From positions 1 to 15,125 of the forward strand of contig CAMKAP010000023.1 of assembly GCA_946410505.1 (NCBI GenBank): a stretch of DNA of 15,125 nt, read 5' to 3'. Below, piece after piece: positions 6,958 through 13,472 of this stretch (the stretch's first letter is position 1; each line of letters opens with the position of its first letter). This stretch comes from an uncultured Clostridia bacterium. Its GTDB lineage: Bacteria; Bacillota_A; Clostridia; Oscillospirales; Oscillospiraceae. The translations under genes and the position numbers were made by a program. The notes beneath the pieces are model-generated. The model saw only the letters and a list, made by a program, of their open reading frames with translations. It had not been told where the DNA came from and did no database searches.

Positions 6958-7814
6958 AGAAAAACACTCTGCTCATCGCCGCAGCCCTGCTGATGCTCAT
7001 GGGTGTTGCCGCCTACTGGCTGTTCCCGAGCGCGGGGGAACTGCCCTTCTGGATCGCGGGACTCGCCATTGTGCTGGTGCTGCTGCATTTCCGCAAAAGT
7101 TGGGTCGGCCTCTGCGCCACGCTGGGCGGCACAGCCTTTGTCCTGCGCTTTCTGCTGCGGGGCTATGCCTGGTGGGGTTACGCGCTGCTCTTCATCGCAG
7201 CCCTCATTCTTCTGCACCGCTTCGCGCCGCCGCTTCTCTGGAAGATCGCCGTGGCGCTGACCTGTGCGGGGCTGCTTTACTTCTGCATCGTGGAAGCGCC
7301 CATCATCAAAAACGCCCGCACCGACAGGGAGCCGGAGCGGCCGTATCTGATCGTGCTGGGCGCCGCTGTGTACGGCGATCAGCCCTCGCTGACGCTGGTG
7401 CGCCGCCTGGAGGGTGCGCTTGACTATTTAAACACCTACCCCGACAGTGTCGCCATTGTCTCCGGCGGCATGGGCAAGGGCGAGAGCGTCACCGAGGGGC
7501 AGGCCATGTACGACTGGCTCGTTGCCCACGGGGCCGATCCCGCGCGGGTGCTCATTGAGGACCGGGCGACCTCCACCATGGAGAATCTCGAATACAGCTT
7601 TGAGATCATCCGCGCCCGCGGTGATGAGCCTGCCGAAAACATTGCCATCGTCTCCAGCGCCTACCATCTCTACCGGGCCAAATGCATGGCCGCGAAGCTC
7701 GGCGCTCCGAACGCCGCCGGCGTCGCCGCCCCATGGGGCTACTTCTTCGTCATGCTCAACTACTTCATCCGCGAGGCCTTCGGCGTGACCCACCTCTGGG
7801 TCTTCGGTGAATAA
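6954..7814 (+). CDS. YdcF/DUF218-family membrane protein (SanA-like)
   Basis: The protein has 286 residues from a TTG at 6954, chosen because GGGAGGA (6938-6944) sits 9 nt before it and it overlaps the ABC-F stop (TTGA), a usual coupling arrangement. An ATG at 6936 would use codons that include the Shine-Dalgarno itself. Four hydrophobic segments fill about the first 115 residues. The DUF218 domain follows with PYLIVLGAAVYG (about 130-141), IVSGGMGKGESVTEG (about 168-182), IEDRATSTMENL (about 201-212) and IVSSAYHLYRA (about 232-242), the last holding the conserved Ser/His region. The family is linked to envelope integrity and, in some members, to cell-wall or vancomycin phenotypes; the biochemical reaction is not settled. 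Co-transcription with the ABC-F gene and, less surely, the wall-synthesis pair suggests an envelope role. Confidence 0.88.
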   Translation: MKKNTLLIAAALLMLMGVAAYWLFPSAGELPFWIAGLAIVLVLLHFRKSWVGLCATLGGTAFVLRFLLRGYAWWGYALLFIAALILLHRFAPPLLWKIAVALTCAGLLYFCIVEAPIIKNARTDREPERPYLIVLGAAVYGDQPSLTLVRRLEGALDYLNTYPDSVAIVSGGMGKGESVTEGQAMYDWLVAHGADPARVLIEDRATSTMENLEYSFEIIRARGDEPAENIAIVSSAYHLYRAKCMAAKLGAPNAAGVAAPWGYFFVMLNYFIREAFGVTHLWVFGE

Positions 7815-7855
7815 GAAAAGAGCTGTGCATAGGCACAGCTCTTCTCTTATTCACC
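7806..7855. terminator. Bidirectional terminator palindrome shared by convergent genes
   Basis: Arms 7806-7828 and 7833-7855 match at 22 of 23 positions (only A7817 opposite C7844 fails) around a 4-nt loop ATAG. The core is AAGAGCTGTGC / GCACAGCTCTT. Plus-strand RNA ends in CTTCTCTTATT. The stop codons of the YdcF-like gene (7812-7814) and the GntR-type gene (7849-7847) lie at symmetric positions in the two arms. Confidence 0.9.
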
Positions 7856-8518
7856 CGGCGCGTCCTCGTCGCCCATCTGACGCATGCGGTCACGGGCGTT
7901 CTCCACGTGCCTGGTCATAGCGGCATTTGCGGCAGCTCCGTCTCTGGCGCTCAGGGCCGCCAGGATCGCCTCGTGCTCCTCTACGGACCGGAGAGCGCGG
8001 CTGTGCTTGCTGACAGATGCCATGCGGAACTTGGTCATCTTCTTGTGCAGGTTTAAAAGCGTGTCCGTCAGCGCCCGGCTGCCGCAGGCCCGGTAGACCA
8101 TCTCGTGGAAGCGGGAGTCCAGATTCTTGATCTCATCGGAATGCCCGCCGTTGGGCCGCTCGGTGTAGAAGCGCTGCAAATCCAGAATGTCGCGGATCTG
8201 GCCCAGCTCCTCGTCCGTGATCCGGGCAGCCGCCCACTCGGCCGCCAGGCCCTCGATGCGGATGCGGATCTCATACATGTCCAGCATGTCCTGCCGGGAG
8301 ATGCCCACCACAGTGACACCGCGCCCCGCCTCTTCCAGGATGTTCTCCTGCTCCAGGCGGCGGATGGCCTCGCGGATCGGCGTGCGGCTCACGCCCAGCT
8401 CCTCCGACAGGCGCAGCTCTGTCAGAAGCTCGCCCCGGGCATATTTGCCTGAGAGGATGTCCCGCTCCAGCTGCTCGAAGATCTGATCCGCTATGGAAAT
8501 GCTCTTGCGCTCTTTCAT
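7847..8518 (-). CDS. GntR-family transcriptional regulator, FadR subfamily (FCD domain)
   Basis: The protein has 223 residues from ATG 8518, chosen for the GAAAGGAAAG just upstream; earlier in-frame Met codons would run through the promoter and operator. A winged helix-turn-helix (about 5-72) has the GntR signature LRLSEELGVSRTPIREAIRRLEQ. The all-helical FCD ligand domain (about 78-210) keeps the likely metal/ligand residues Asp134, His138, His182 and His204. FCD regulators usually sense a carboxylate or sugar acid and control adjacent catabolic genes, but no catabolic gene is beside it: downstream is the convergent YdcF-like gene and upstream the hairpin region and receptor gene. Autoregulation is likely through the palindrome at 8553-8566. 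Ligand and remote targets are unknown. Confidence 0.93.
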   Translation of the reverse strand: MKERKSISIADQIFEQLERDILSGKYARGELLTELRLSEELGVSRTPIREAIRRLEQENILEEAGRGVTVVGISRQDMLDMYEIRIRIEGLAAEWAAARITDEELGQIRDILDLQRFYTERPNGGHSDEIKNLDSRFHEMVYRACGSRALTDTLLNLHKKMTKFRMASVSKHSRALRSVEEHEAILAALSARDGAAANAAMTRHVENARDRMRQMGDEDAPGE

Positions 8519-8552
8519 GTTCTTTCCTTTCGCCGAGATATGTGCTTTCTCG

Positions 8553-8566
8553 AATTGTATACAATT
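8553..8566. promoter_or_regulatory. Probable GntR/FadR operator (perfect 14-bp palindrome)
   Basis: AATTGTATACAATT is a perfect palindrome with the GTATAC centre typical of FCD-type GntR operators. It overlaps the -10 box of the regulator's promoter, so bound protein would block RNA polymerase. It lies 35 nt upstream of the regulator start codon. Confidence 0.75.
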
Positions 8567-8591
8567 ATACACTATTATTTGGATTTGTCCA
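8564..8591 (-). promoter_or_regulatory. Promoter of the GntR-type regulator
   Basis: On the minus strand TGGACA (8591-8586) and TATAAT (8569-8564) are 16 nt apart. The -35 matches consensus at five of six positions and the -10 is perfect. The -10 shares three bases with the operator-like palindrome. Confidence 0.75.
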
Positions 8592-8610
8592 GCCCTTTCT
8601 TTGCATTTCA

Positions 8611-8619
8611 TGCTATGAT
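8611..8619 (+). promoter_or_regulatory. Possible extended -10 promoter before the hairpin array
   Basis: TGCTATGAT is an extended -10 element (TGn plus TATGAT). No good -35 lies 16-18 nt upstream, so the call is weak. If used, RNA would start near 8626, right at the first hairpin, and run to the terminator-like structure near 8885. Confidence 0.35.
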
Positions 8620-8629
8620 TTTTCATACT

Positions 8630-8778
8630 AGACACTCATAAAACGCTATAAAAGCGTTTTATAGCACCGCAGGTGCGTAGAGTGTCTGCATGAGACGGGA
8701 TTTGTGCCTTTCGGCACAAATCAGGCATCGTGCTCGAAGCACGATGCCTCACCGATAAAACGAAGCATTTTATCGGTG
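8630..8778. repeat. Tandem array of perfect hairpins (possible structured RNA or palindromic repeat element)
   Basis: An 8-bp stem AGACACTC (8630-8637) / GAGTGTCT (8680-8687) encloses two hairpins: a 10-bp stem 8638-8647 / 8653-8662 and a 5-bp stem GCACC (8664-8668) / GGTGC (8672-8676). Three more follow: 10 bp at 8699-8708 / 8713-8722 with loop TTTC, 12 bp at 8723-8734 / 8738-8749 with loop CGA, and 11 bp at 8750-8760 / 8768-8778 with a 7-nt loop. All stems are perfect and packed with little spacing. The last three abut without a gap. CGAAGCA occurs twice (8735-8741, 8761-8767). No ORF with a ribosome binding site is present. It could be a noncoding RNA, a long 5' leader or a repeat cluster. 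Confidence 0.8.
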
Positions 8779-8855
8779 AATAGTATCAGTGCAGACCAAA
8801 AGCCCCCCATTCTTCTGTTGTCTCTCTTCTTCTTTCTGATATTTCTGTTTGCATT

Positions 8856-8885
8856 CGCCGGGAAGTGAACACCGGCGGCTTTTTT
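8856..8885 (+). terminator. Terminator-like hairpin in the intergenic region
   Basis: CGCCGG (8856-8861) pairs with CCGGCG (8872-8877) over a 10-nt loop, and GCTTTTTT follows. It lies upstream of the receptor gene's own promoter, so it would end an RNA started further upstream, such as one covering the hairpin array. The 77 nt between array and terminator are pyrimidine-rich with no other feature seen. Confidence 0.6.
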
Positions 8886-8896
8886 GGCCTTTTTCC

Positions 8897-8925
8897 TTGT
8901 GGCCCGGCAGATATGGTGATATAAT
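8897..8925 (+). promoter_or_regulatory. Promoter of the propeller-SpoIIE receptor gene
   Basis: TTGTGG (8897-8902), a 17-nt spacer and a perfect TATAAT (8920-8925) extended by TGA (8917-8919). Transcription would begin near 8932, giving a leader of about 70 nt. Confidence 0.75.
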
Positions 8926-8954
8926 AAATGTATATATGCTTTTTGATCCCGTTC

Positions 8955-8969
8955 CTGTCCTTCGGACAG
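8955..8969 (+). promoter_or_regulatory. Small leader hairpin followed by TTTT
   Basis: CTGTCC (8955-8960) pairs with GGACAG (8964-8969) around TTC, followed by TTTTC. It lies in the leader between promoter and start codon. It might be a weak attenuator or a 5' stabiliser; six base pairs is marginal. Confidence 0.35.
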
Positions 8970-9000
8970 TTTTCACGATTCACCAGTGAGGAGAGATCGC

Positions 9001-12000
9001 ATGTTTTTCTTTCGCAAAAACGGCGGCGCTTTCTGCCGCGGCCTGATACGCAGCCTGAGCTGTGTGACGCTGGCGCTCATCTGTCTGCTTGGTTTTGCAG
9101 CTCCGGCATTCTGCGACGCGGGAGAAGACGGCGCGGATCGGCCTGCTATCCTCGTGGATCCCGTCGGCCGGCCCGACAGCTGCTGCGCGGTACTGTACGA
9201 CAACACCAACGGCCTGCCCACCTCCGAGGCCAACGCCATCGCCGAAACCAGTGACGGTTTCATCTGGATCGGCAGCTACAGCGGTCTGGTCCGCTATGAC
9301 GGCAACAGTTTTGTCCGCATGAACTCCTCCACCGGCATCGCAAACGTGGTCTGCCTCCTGGTGGACAGCCGCGAGCGTCTATGGATCGGCACCAATGACG
9401 GGGGCGTTGCCGTGATGGAGCTGGGCAAGTTCCGGATGTGGAATACCGCGGACGGTCTCCCCTCTCCCAAAACCTGCGACATCGCCGAGAGCGGAGACGG
9501 CACCATCTATGTGGGTACCGCCGAGGGCATCGTCACCATCGATGAGGACATGGAAGTGCATCCTCTCACCGATCCGCAGATCGCCGGGCTCTATGTGGAG
9601 TCTCTGCGCACGGGCAGCGACGGTAAAATCTACGGCGTCAGCAGTCTGGACGACATGTTCGTCCTCTCCGGCGGAGAGCTTGAGTTCTTTGTCCGCAGCG
9701 GCGACAGCCCCATCGGCGGCATCACCCAGCTCCTCCCCGACCCGGAGAATCCGGGCTGTGTATTTCTGACCACTGACAACGCCGAGCTGGTCTACTGCCG
9801 CCTGAGTGAATCTCTGCAGCCCCTGCGCATCGAGAGCATTTCGCCGATGACCAGCGTCATCGACCTCCGGCAGATCGACGGCCGGCTCTGGATCTGCGCC
9901 AGAAACGGCATTGCCGTTCTGGATGCCGACGGTTTCCATCTGCTCGATGAGCTGCCGCTCAAAAGCTCCGTCTGCCATGTGATGGCCGACTATGAGGGCA
10001 ACCTCTGGTTCACCTCCACCCGTCAGGGCGTGATGAAGCTGGTACCGAACCGCTTCTCCGATGTGTTTGAACGCTGGGAGCTGCCGGAAACCGTTGTCAA
10101 CTCCACCTGCATGCTGGACGGACAGCTTTTCGTCGCCACAGATACAGGGCTGATCGTTCTCGATGAAAACGGCCCTCTGTCCGAGCTGCCGCTCACAGAG
10201 GCAAAAACAGCCTCCGGCAGAGATCTGGGCGTTTCCGATCTGCTTGCTTATCTGCGGGATGTCCGCATCCGCTCCGTCATTCGGGACAGCCGGGACCACC
10301 TCTGGATTTCCACCTGGCGCAGTGACGGTCTGCTCCGCTACGAGCGGGGTAAAATCACCGCTTTCGGTATGGATGAGGGCCTGCTCAGTGACCATATCCG
10401 GGCGGTCTGCGAGCGGGAGGACGGCTCCGTTCTGGTGGTCAACTCCGGCGGCGTCAACGTGATCGAGGGTGACCGGGTTGTCGCCGGCTACGGCAGGGCG
10501 GACGGCATCCTCAATACCGAAAGCCTCAGCGTGTCCTATGCAGAAAACGGCGATATTCTGCTTGGCTCCAACGGAGGCGGCATCTACGTCATCAACGCTG
10601 AGGGTGTGCGATGCATCGACACGGAGGAGGGACTGAGCTCCGGCATTGTCATGCGCATCCGCCGCGACCCGCTGCGCGGTGTCTACTGGCTGGTGACCAG
10701 CAACGCCATCGCCTATATGGACGAAGATTATCAGGTGACCACGGTCCGCAGCTTCCCCTACTCCAACAATTTCGACCTCTATGAGAGCAGCACCGGCGAC
10801 ATGTGGGTCCTCAGCAGCAACGGCATCTACGTCCTTCCCACCGAGGACCTGCTGGCAGACCGGGCCGAAAACCCGGTCCATTACGGTCTGGGCAACGGCA
10901 TGCCCTGCACCGCCACAAGCAACTCCTACAGCGCCCTGACCGAGAACGGCGATCTGTACATTGCCGGCAACAAGGGCGTCGTAAAAGTCAACATAGATTC
11001 TCCCATGGAGATCGTAAACGATCTGAAAGCCTCCGTCCCCTTCCTGGACGCGGACGGCGAGCGGCTCTATGCAGACGCCTCCGGCTCCTTTAACCTCTCC
11101 CCCTACGTACATAAAGTGACGGTCTACAGCTATGTGTTCAACTACTCTCTGTCCGATCCGCAGGTGAGCTACCGTCTGGAGGGCTTTGACCCGGACTTTG
11201 TGACCGTGAGCCGCAGGGATCTTGCCCCGGTGGACTATACGAACCTGCCCGGCGGGACTTATCATTTCGTCATGGAGCTGCAGGATTCTCAGCGTCTGGA
11301 CAGCAAAACCGTCTCCATTCGGATCGTGAAGGCCAAGAGGCTGCTGGAGCAGCCCGCCTTCTACACGATGGTCTCGCTGGTCTCGATCCTGGCCCTGGTG
11401 GCCGGGATTCGGGTGTACATCAACAAAAAGACGCAGATGATGGAGCTCAAGAACCGGGAGGCCATCAAGCAGACCCAGCTCAACACCGAGCTGAAGATGG
11501 CAAACCAGATCCAGGCCAGCATGCTGCCCCACGAGTTCCCGCCCTTCCCGGACCGGACCGAATTTGACGTTTACGGCTCCATGGACCCTGCGCGGGAGGT
11601 CGGCGGCGACTTCTTTGACTACTTCCTCATTGACGAAGACCATCTATGCCTGGTGATCGCCGACGTCAGCGGCAAGGGCATCCCCGCCTCGCTGTACATG
11701 ATGATCTCCAAGGTCATCGTGCAGAGCTGCGCCATGCTGGGCAGATCGGCAGCCGATATTCTGACCAAGACCAACGAGGCGCTCTCCTCCAACAACCAGA
11801 TGGAGATGTTCGTCACCGTCTGGGTGGGAATTCTGGAGATCAGCACCGGCAAGGTCACCGCAGCCAACGCCGGGCATGAGTACCCTGCCCTGATGCAAAA
11901 CGGCCGCTTTGAACTTCTCAAAGACAAGCACGGCTTTGTCATCGGCGGCATGGAGGGCCTGCGGTACAAGGAGTACGAGCTGCAGCTGCGTCCCGGCGAC

Positions 12001-12240
12001 AAGATTTTTGTATACACCGACGGTGTGCCCGAGGCCACTGACGCGGAGAACCGCATGTTCGGCACCGACCGGATGCTCGTTGCGCTGAACACAGCGCCGC
12101 AGGGCACACCGAAAGAGATCCTCTCCCGGGTCAGCAGCGCCGTAGAAAGCTTTGTCAACGGCGCGGAGCAGTTTGACGACATGACCATGCTCTGCCTGGA
12201 GTACAAAGGCCCCGCCGATACGCCGGCGGAAAAAGCCTGA
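9001..12240 (+). CDS. Membrane receptor: beta-propeller (Reg_prop), Y_Y_Y domain, SpoIIE/PP2C phosphatase
   Basis: The protein has 1079 residues from ATG 9001, chosen for GAGGAGAG at 8988-8995; a GTG at 8986 is in frame but lies before that site. A signal-like helix (about 15-38) leads to an exported region of repeated propeller blades (about 71-690) with motifs such as GFIWIGSYSGLVRYDG and RLWIGTNDGGV. A Y_Y_Y domain (about 705-775), one membrane span (787-807), a short coiled coil and a cytoplasmic SpoIIE domain follow. Metal-binding motifs are kept: GGDFFD (868-873), DVSGKG (888-893), NAGHE (956-960), YTDG (1005-1008) and FDDMT (1058-1062), so it should be an active Ser/Thr phosphatase. 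In known hybrid systems this extracellular part is joined to a histidine kinase; here the output is a phosphatase, probably acting on an anti-anti-sigma or STAS-type partner not encoded here. Confidence 0.93.
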   Translation: MFFFRKNGGAFCRGLIRSLSCVTLALICLLGFAAPAFCDAGEDGADRPAILVDPVGRPDSCCAVLYDNTNGLPTSEANAIAETSDGFIWIGSYSGLVRYDGNSFVRMNSSTGIANVVCLLVDSRERLWIGTNDGGVAVMELGKFRMWNTADGLPSPKTCDIAESGDGTIYVGTAEGIVTIDEDMEVHPLTDPQIAGLYVESLRTGSDGKIYGVSSLDDMFVLSGGELEFFVRSGDSPIGGITQLLPDPENPGCVFLTTDNAELVYCRLSESLQPLRIESISPMTSVIDLRQIDGRLWICARNGIAVLDADGFHLLDELPLKSSVCHVMADYEGNLWFTSTRQGVMKLVPNRFSDVFERWELPETVVNSTCMLDGQLFVATDTGLIVLDENGPLSELPLTEAKTASGRDLGVSDLLAYLRDVRIRSVIRDSRDHLWISTWRSDGLLRYERGKITAFGMDEGLLSDHIRAVCEREDGSVLVVNSGGVNVIEGDRVVAGYGRADGILNTESLSVSYAENGDILLGSNGGGIYVINAEGVRCIDTEEGLSSGIVMRIRRDPLRGVYWLVTSNAIAYMDEDYQVTTVRSFPYSNNFDLYESSTGDMWVLSSNGIYVLPTEDLLADRAENPVHYGLGNGMPCTATSNSYSALTENGDLYIAGNKGVVKVNIDSPMEIVNDLKASVPFLDADGERLYADASGSFNLSPYVHKVTVYSYVFNYSLSDPQVSYRLEGFDPDFVTVSRRDLAPVDYTNLPGGTYHFVMELQDSQRLDSKTVSIRIVKAKRLLEQPAFYTMVSLVSILALVAGIRVYINKKTQMMELKNREAIKQTQLNTELKMANQIQASMLPHEFPPFPDRTEFDVYGSMDPAREVGGDFFDYFLIDEDHLCLVIADVSGKGIPASLYMMISKVIVQSCAMLGRSAADILTKTNEALSSNNQMEMFVTVWVGILEISTGKVTAANAGHEYPALMQNGRFELLKDKHGFVIGGMEGLRYKEYELQLRPGDKIFVYTDGVPEATDAENRMFGTDRMLVALNTAPQGTPKEILSRVSSAVESFVNGAEQFDDMTMLCLEYKGPADTPAEKA

Positions 12241-12311
12241 GAGCCGTGCGCGCCGCGCCCGAAAACAGCCTGCGCGACAGGCAGGCGGCAAAACTTCCGC
12301 CCCACAGATAC

Positions 12312-12349
12312 AGCAAACAGGCCCGACCATACGGTCGGGCCTGTTTGCT
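12312..12349. terminator. Strong terminator between convergent receptor gene and Ech-like operon
   Basis: A perfect 17-bp stem (12312-12328 / 12333-12349) with loop ATAC is followed on the plus strand by TTTGCTTTGTTT. It lies 71 nt after the receptor stop and 14 nt after the end of the minus-strand polyferredoxin gene. It probably ends transcription in both directions, though the minus-strand T-tract is poorer. Confidence 0.88.
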
Positions 12350-12363
12350 TTGCTTTGTTTAGT

Positions 12364-13017
12364 TTACATAATAATCGCTTTCTTGGGGCAGACGGAAGCG
12401 CAGGTGCCGCAGGCAACACAGGCGTCCTCGTCCAGCGCCCAGGTCTTGGCCGCGCGGTCCACCGTCAGGGCCCCGGCGGGGCACTTGCGGGCGCAGATCG
12501 TGCAGTAGACACACTTGGAGGGATCCTGGACAGGTTTTCCGTCGTCCCGGGGCTTGGGTGCCTCGGCGACAGCTGCGGTCTCGCCCGCGGCAGGGGCTGC
12601 CGGTTCCGCCGCAGGAGCGGCGGGCTTGGGGGGAACCGCCTTCTTCACCGGCGGCTTCTTGATGAAGGTGCCGGAGACGATCAGGTCCTCCTCCTTGGTG
12701 GCGATCATGTGGTAATCCTGCGTCAGCTGGATGGCGCCGTGGGTGCAGAAATCCTGGCAGTGGGCGCAGAAGGTGCAGCAGCCGAGATTGAAGCTGCGGG
12801 TGATCTTGTCGCCCTCCTCGGTCTTTTCCACGGTGTGGGTGATGGCGCCGCCGCAGCAGACGCGCTCACACATCAGGCAGTTGATGCACTTGCTGGGATC
12901 AAAGGAAATGCGGCCGCGGTAGCGGGGCGCGGCAATGCTCTCCACCGCCGGGTACATCGCGCAGCTGGGCTTGGAGAAGAGCTGGGAAATGGCTTCTTTC
13001 ACAAACGGGAAATCCAT
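12364..13017 (-). CDS. Polyferredoxin subunit (NuoI/EchF-like plus C-terminal 2x[4Fe-4S] domain)
   Basis: A 217-residue soluble iron-sulfur protein. Residues 1-100 resemble the NuoI/EchF electron-input subunit, with cysteines 44, 47, 50, 54 (CINCLMCERVC) and 81, 84, 87, 91 (CTFCAHCQDFC). An Ala/Pro-rich flexible linker (about 121-160) leads to a second bacterial-type ferredoxin module with cysteines 169, 172, 175, 179 and 200, 203, 206, 210. Four [4Fe-4S] clusters are therefore expected, twice the usual number for EchF/NuoI. It should pass electrons from reduced ferredoxin to the NuoB-like subunit. The start overlaps the stop of the NuoB-like gene by one base (TAATG). It is the last gene before the terminator. 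Fusion of the second module to an Ech-type subunit is the unusual point. Confidence 0.9.
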   Translation of the reverse strand: MDFPFVKEAISQLFSKPSCAMYPAVESIAAPRYRGRISFDPSKCINCLMCERVCCGGAITHTVEKTEEGDKITRSFNLGCCTFCAHCQDFCTHGAIQLTQDYHMIATKEEDLIVSGTFIKKPPVKKAVPPKPAAPAAEPAAPAAGETAAVAEAPKPRDDGKPVQDPSKCVYCTICARKCPAGALTVDRAAKTWALDEDACVACGTCASVCPKKAIIM

Positions 13018-13460
13018 TACTTCATTGCCCTCCTTTTCTCCTGCAGGATCTTGGTGGCCAGGGCCAGACCGTCAATGACGGCCTCGGGCTTGGGCGTGCA
13101 GCCGGCCACATCCACGTCCACATGCACATACTTGGACAGCGGCCCGCAGATGGAGTAGCTGCCGCGGAACACGTTGCCGCTCTGGGGGCAGGAGCCCATG
13201 GTCACGATGCATCTCGGTTCGGGCACCTGCTCAATCGAGCGCAGCACGCGGGGAAGGGACTGGGCCGTGATGGGCCCGGTGACCACGACGATGTCGGCGT
13301 GGCGGGGGCTGCCGGCCAGCTTGAAGCCCAGGCGCTCCGCATCATAGCGCGGGGTGAGCACGCTCACCAGCTCAATATCGCAGCCGTTGCAGGAGCCGGC
13401 GTTGATGTGGAAGAGCCACGGGGATTTGCCGGTGCTCTCTTCGATCAATTTCTTAAACAT
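13017..13460 (-). CDS. NuoB-like / EchC-type [NiFe]-hydrogenase small subunit
   Basis: This 147-residue protein is typical in size of group 4 hydrogenase small subunits and NuoB. The four ligands of the proximal [4Fe-4S] cluster are visible: Cys24 and Cys27 in GSCNGCDIE, Cys91 in MGSCPQSG and Cys121 in AGCTPKPE. It normally contacts the catalytic large subunit (EchE/NuoD) and hands electrons to it. Start ATG 13460 has AGGAGGTG 6 nt upstream, a site that also contains the stop of the preceding NuoH-like gene. It is followed directly by the polyferredoxin gene; the NuoC-like and NuoD-like genes that usually come between or nearby are absent here. Ech-type rather than true complex I is favoured by the short length and the GSCNGCDIE form. 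Confidence 0.92.
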   Translation of the reverse strand: MFKKLIEESTGKSPWLFHINAGSCNGCDIELVSVLTPRYDAERLGFKLAGSPRHADIVVVTGPITAQSLPRVLRSIEQVPEPRCIVTMGSCPQSGNVFRGSYSICGPLSKYVHVDVDVAGCTPKPEAVIDGLALATKILQEKRRAMK

Positions 13461-13472
13461 AGAGGCACCTCC

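Noticed and set aside
8630..8687. tRNA-like cloverleaf formed by the 8-bp stem and two inner hairpins
   Set aside because: Only 58 nt and two inner arms, with no anticodon loop, T-loop sequence or CCA end.
8770..8983. Short minus-strand open frames in the intergenic region
   Set aside because: They cross the terminator-like hairpin and the receptor promoter, lack a ribosome binding site and have low-complexity products.
9379..11643. A 754-codon open frame on the minus strand opposite the receptor gene
   Set aside because: It is a GC-driven antisense shadow: no family motif, low-complexity His/Val/Gly-rich translation, no ribosome binding site, while the plus strand carries clear domains throughout.
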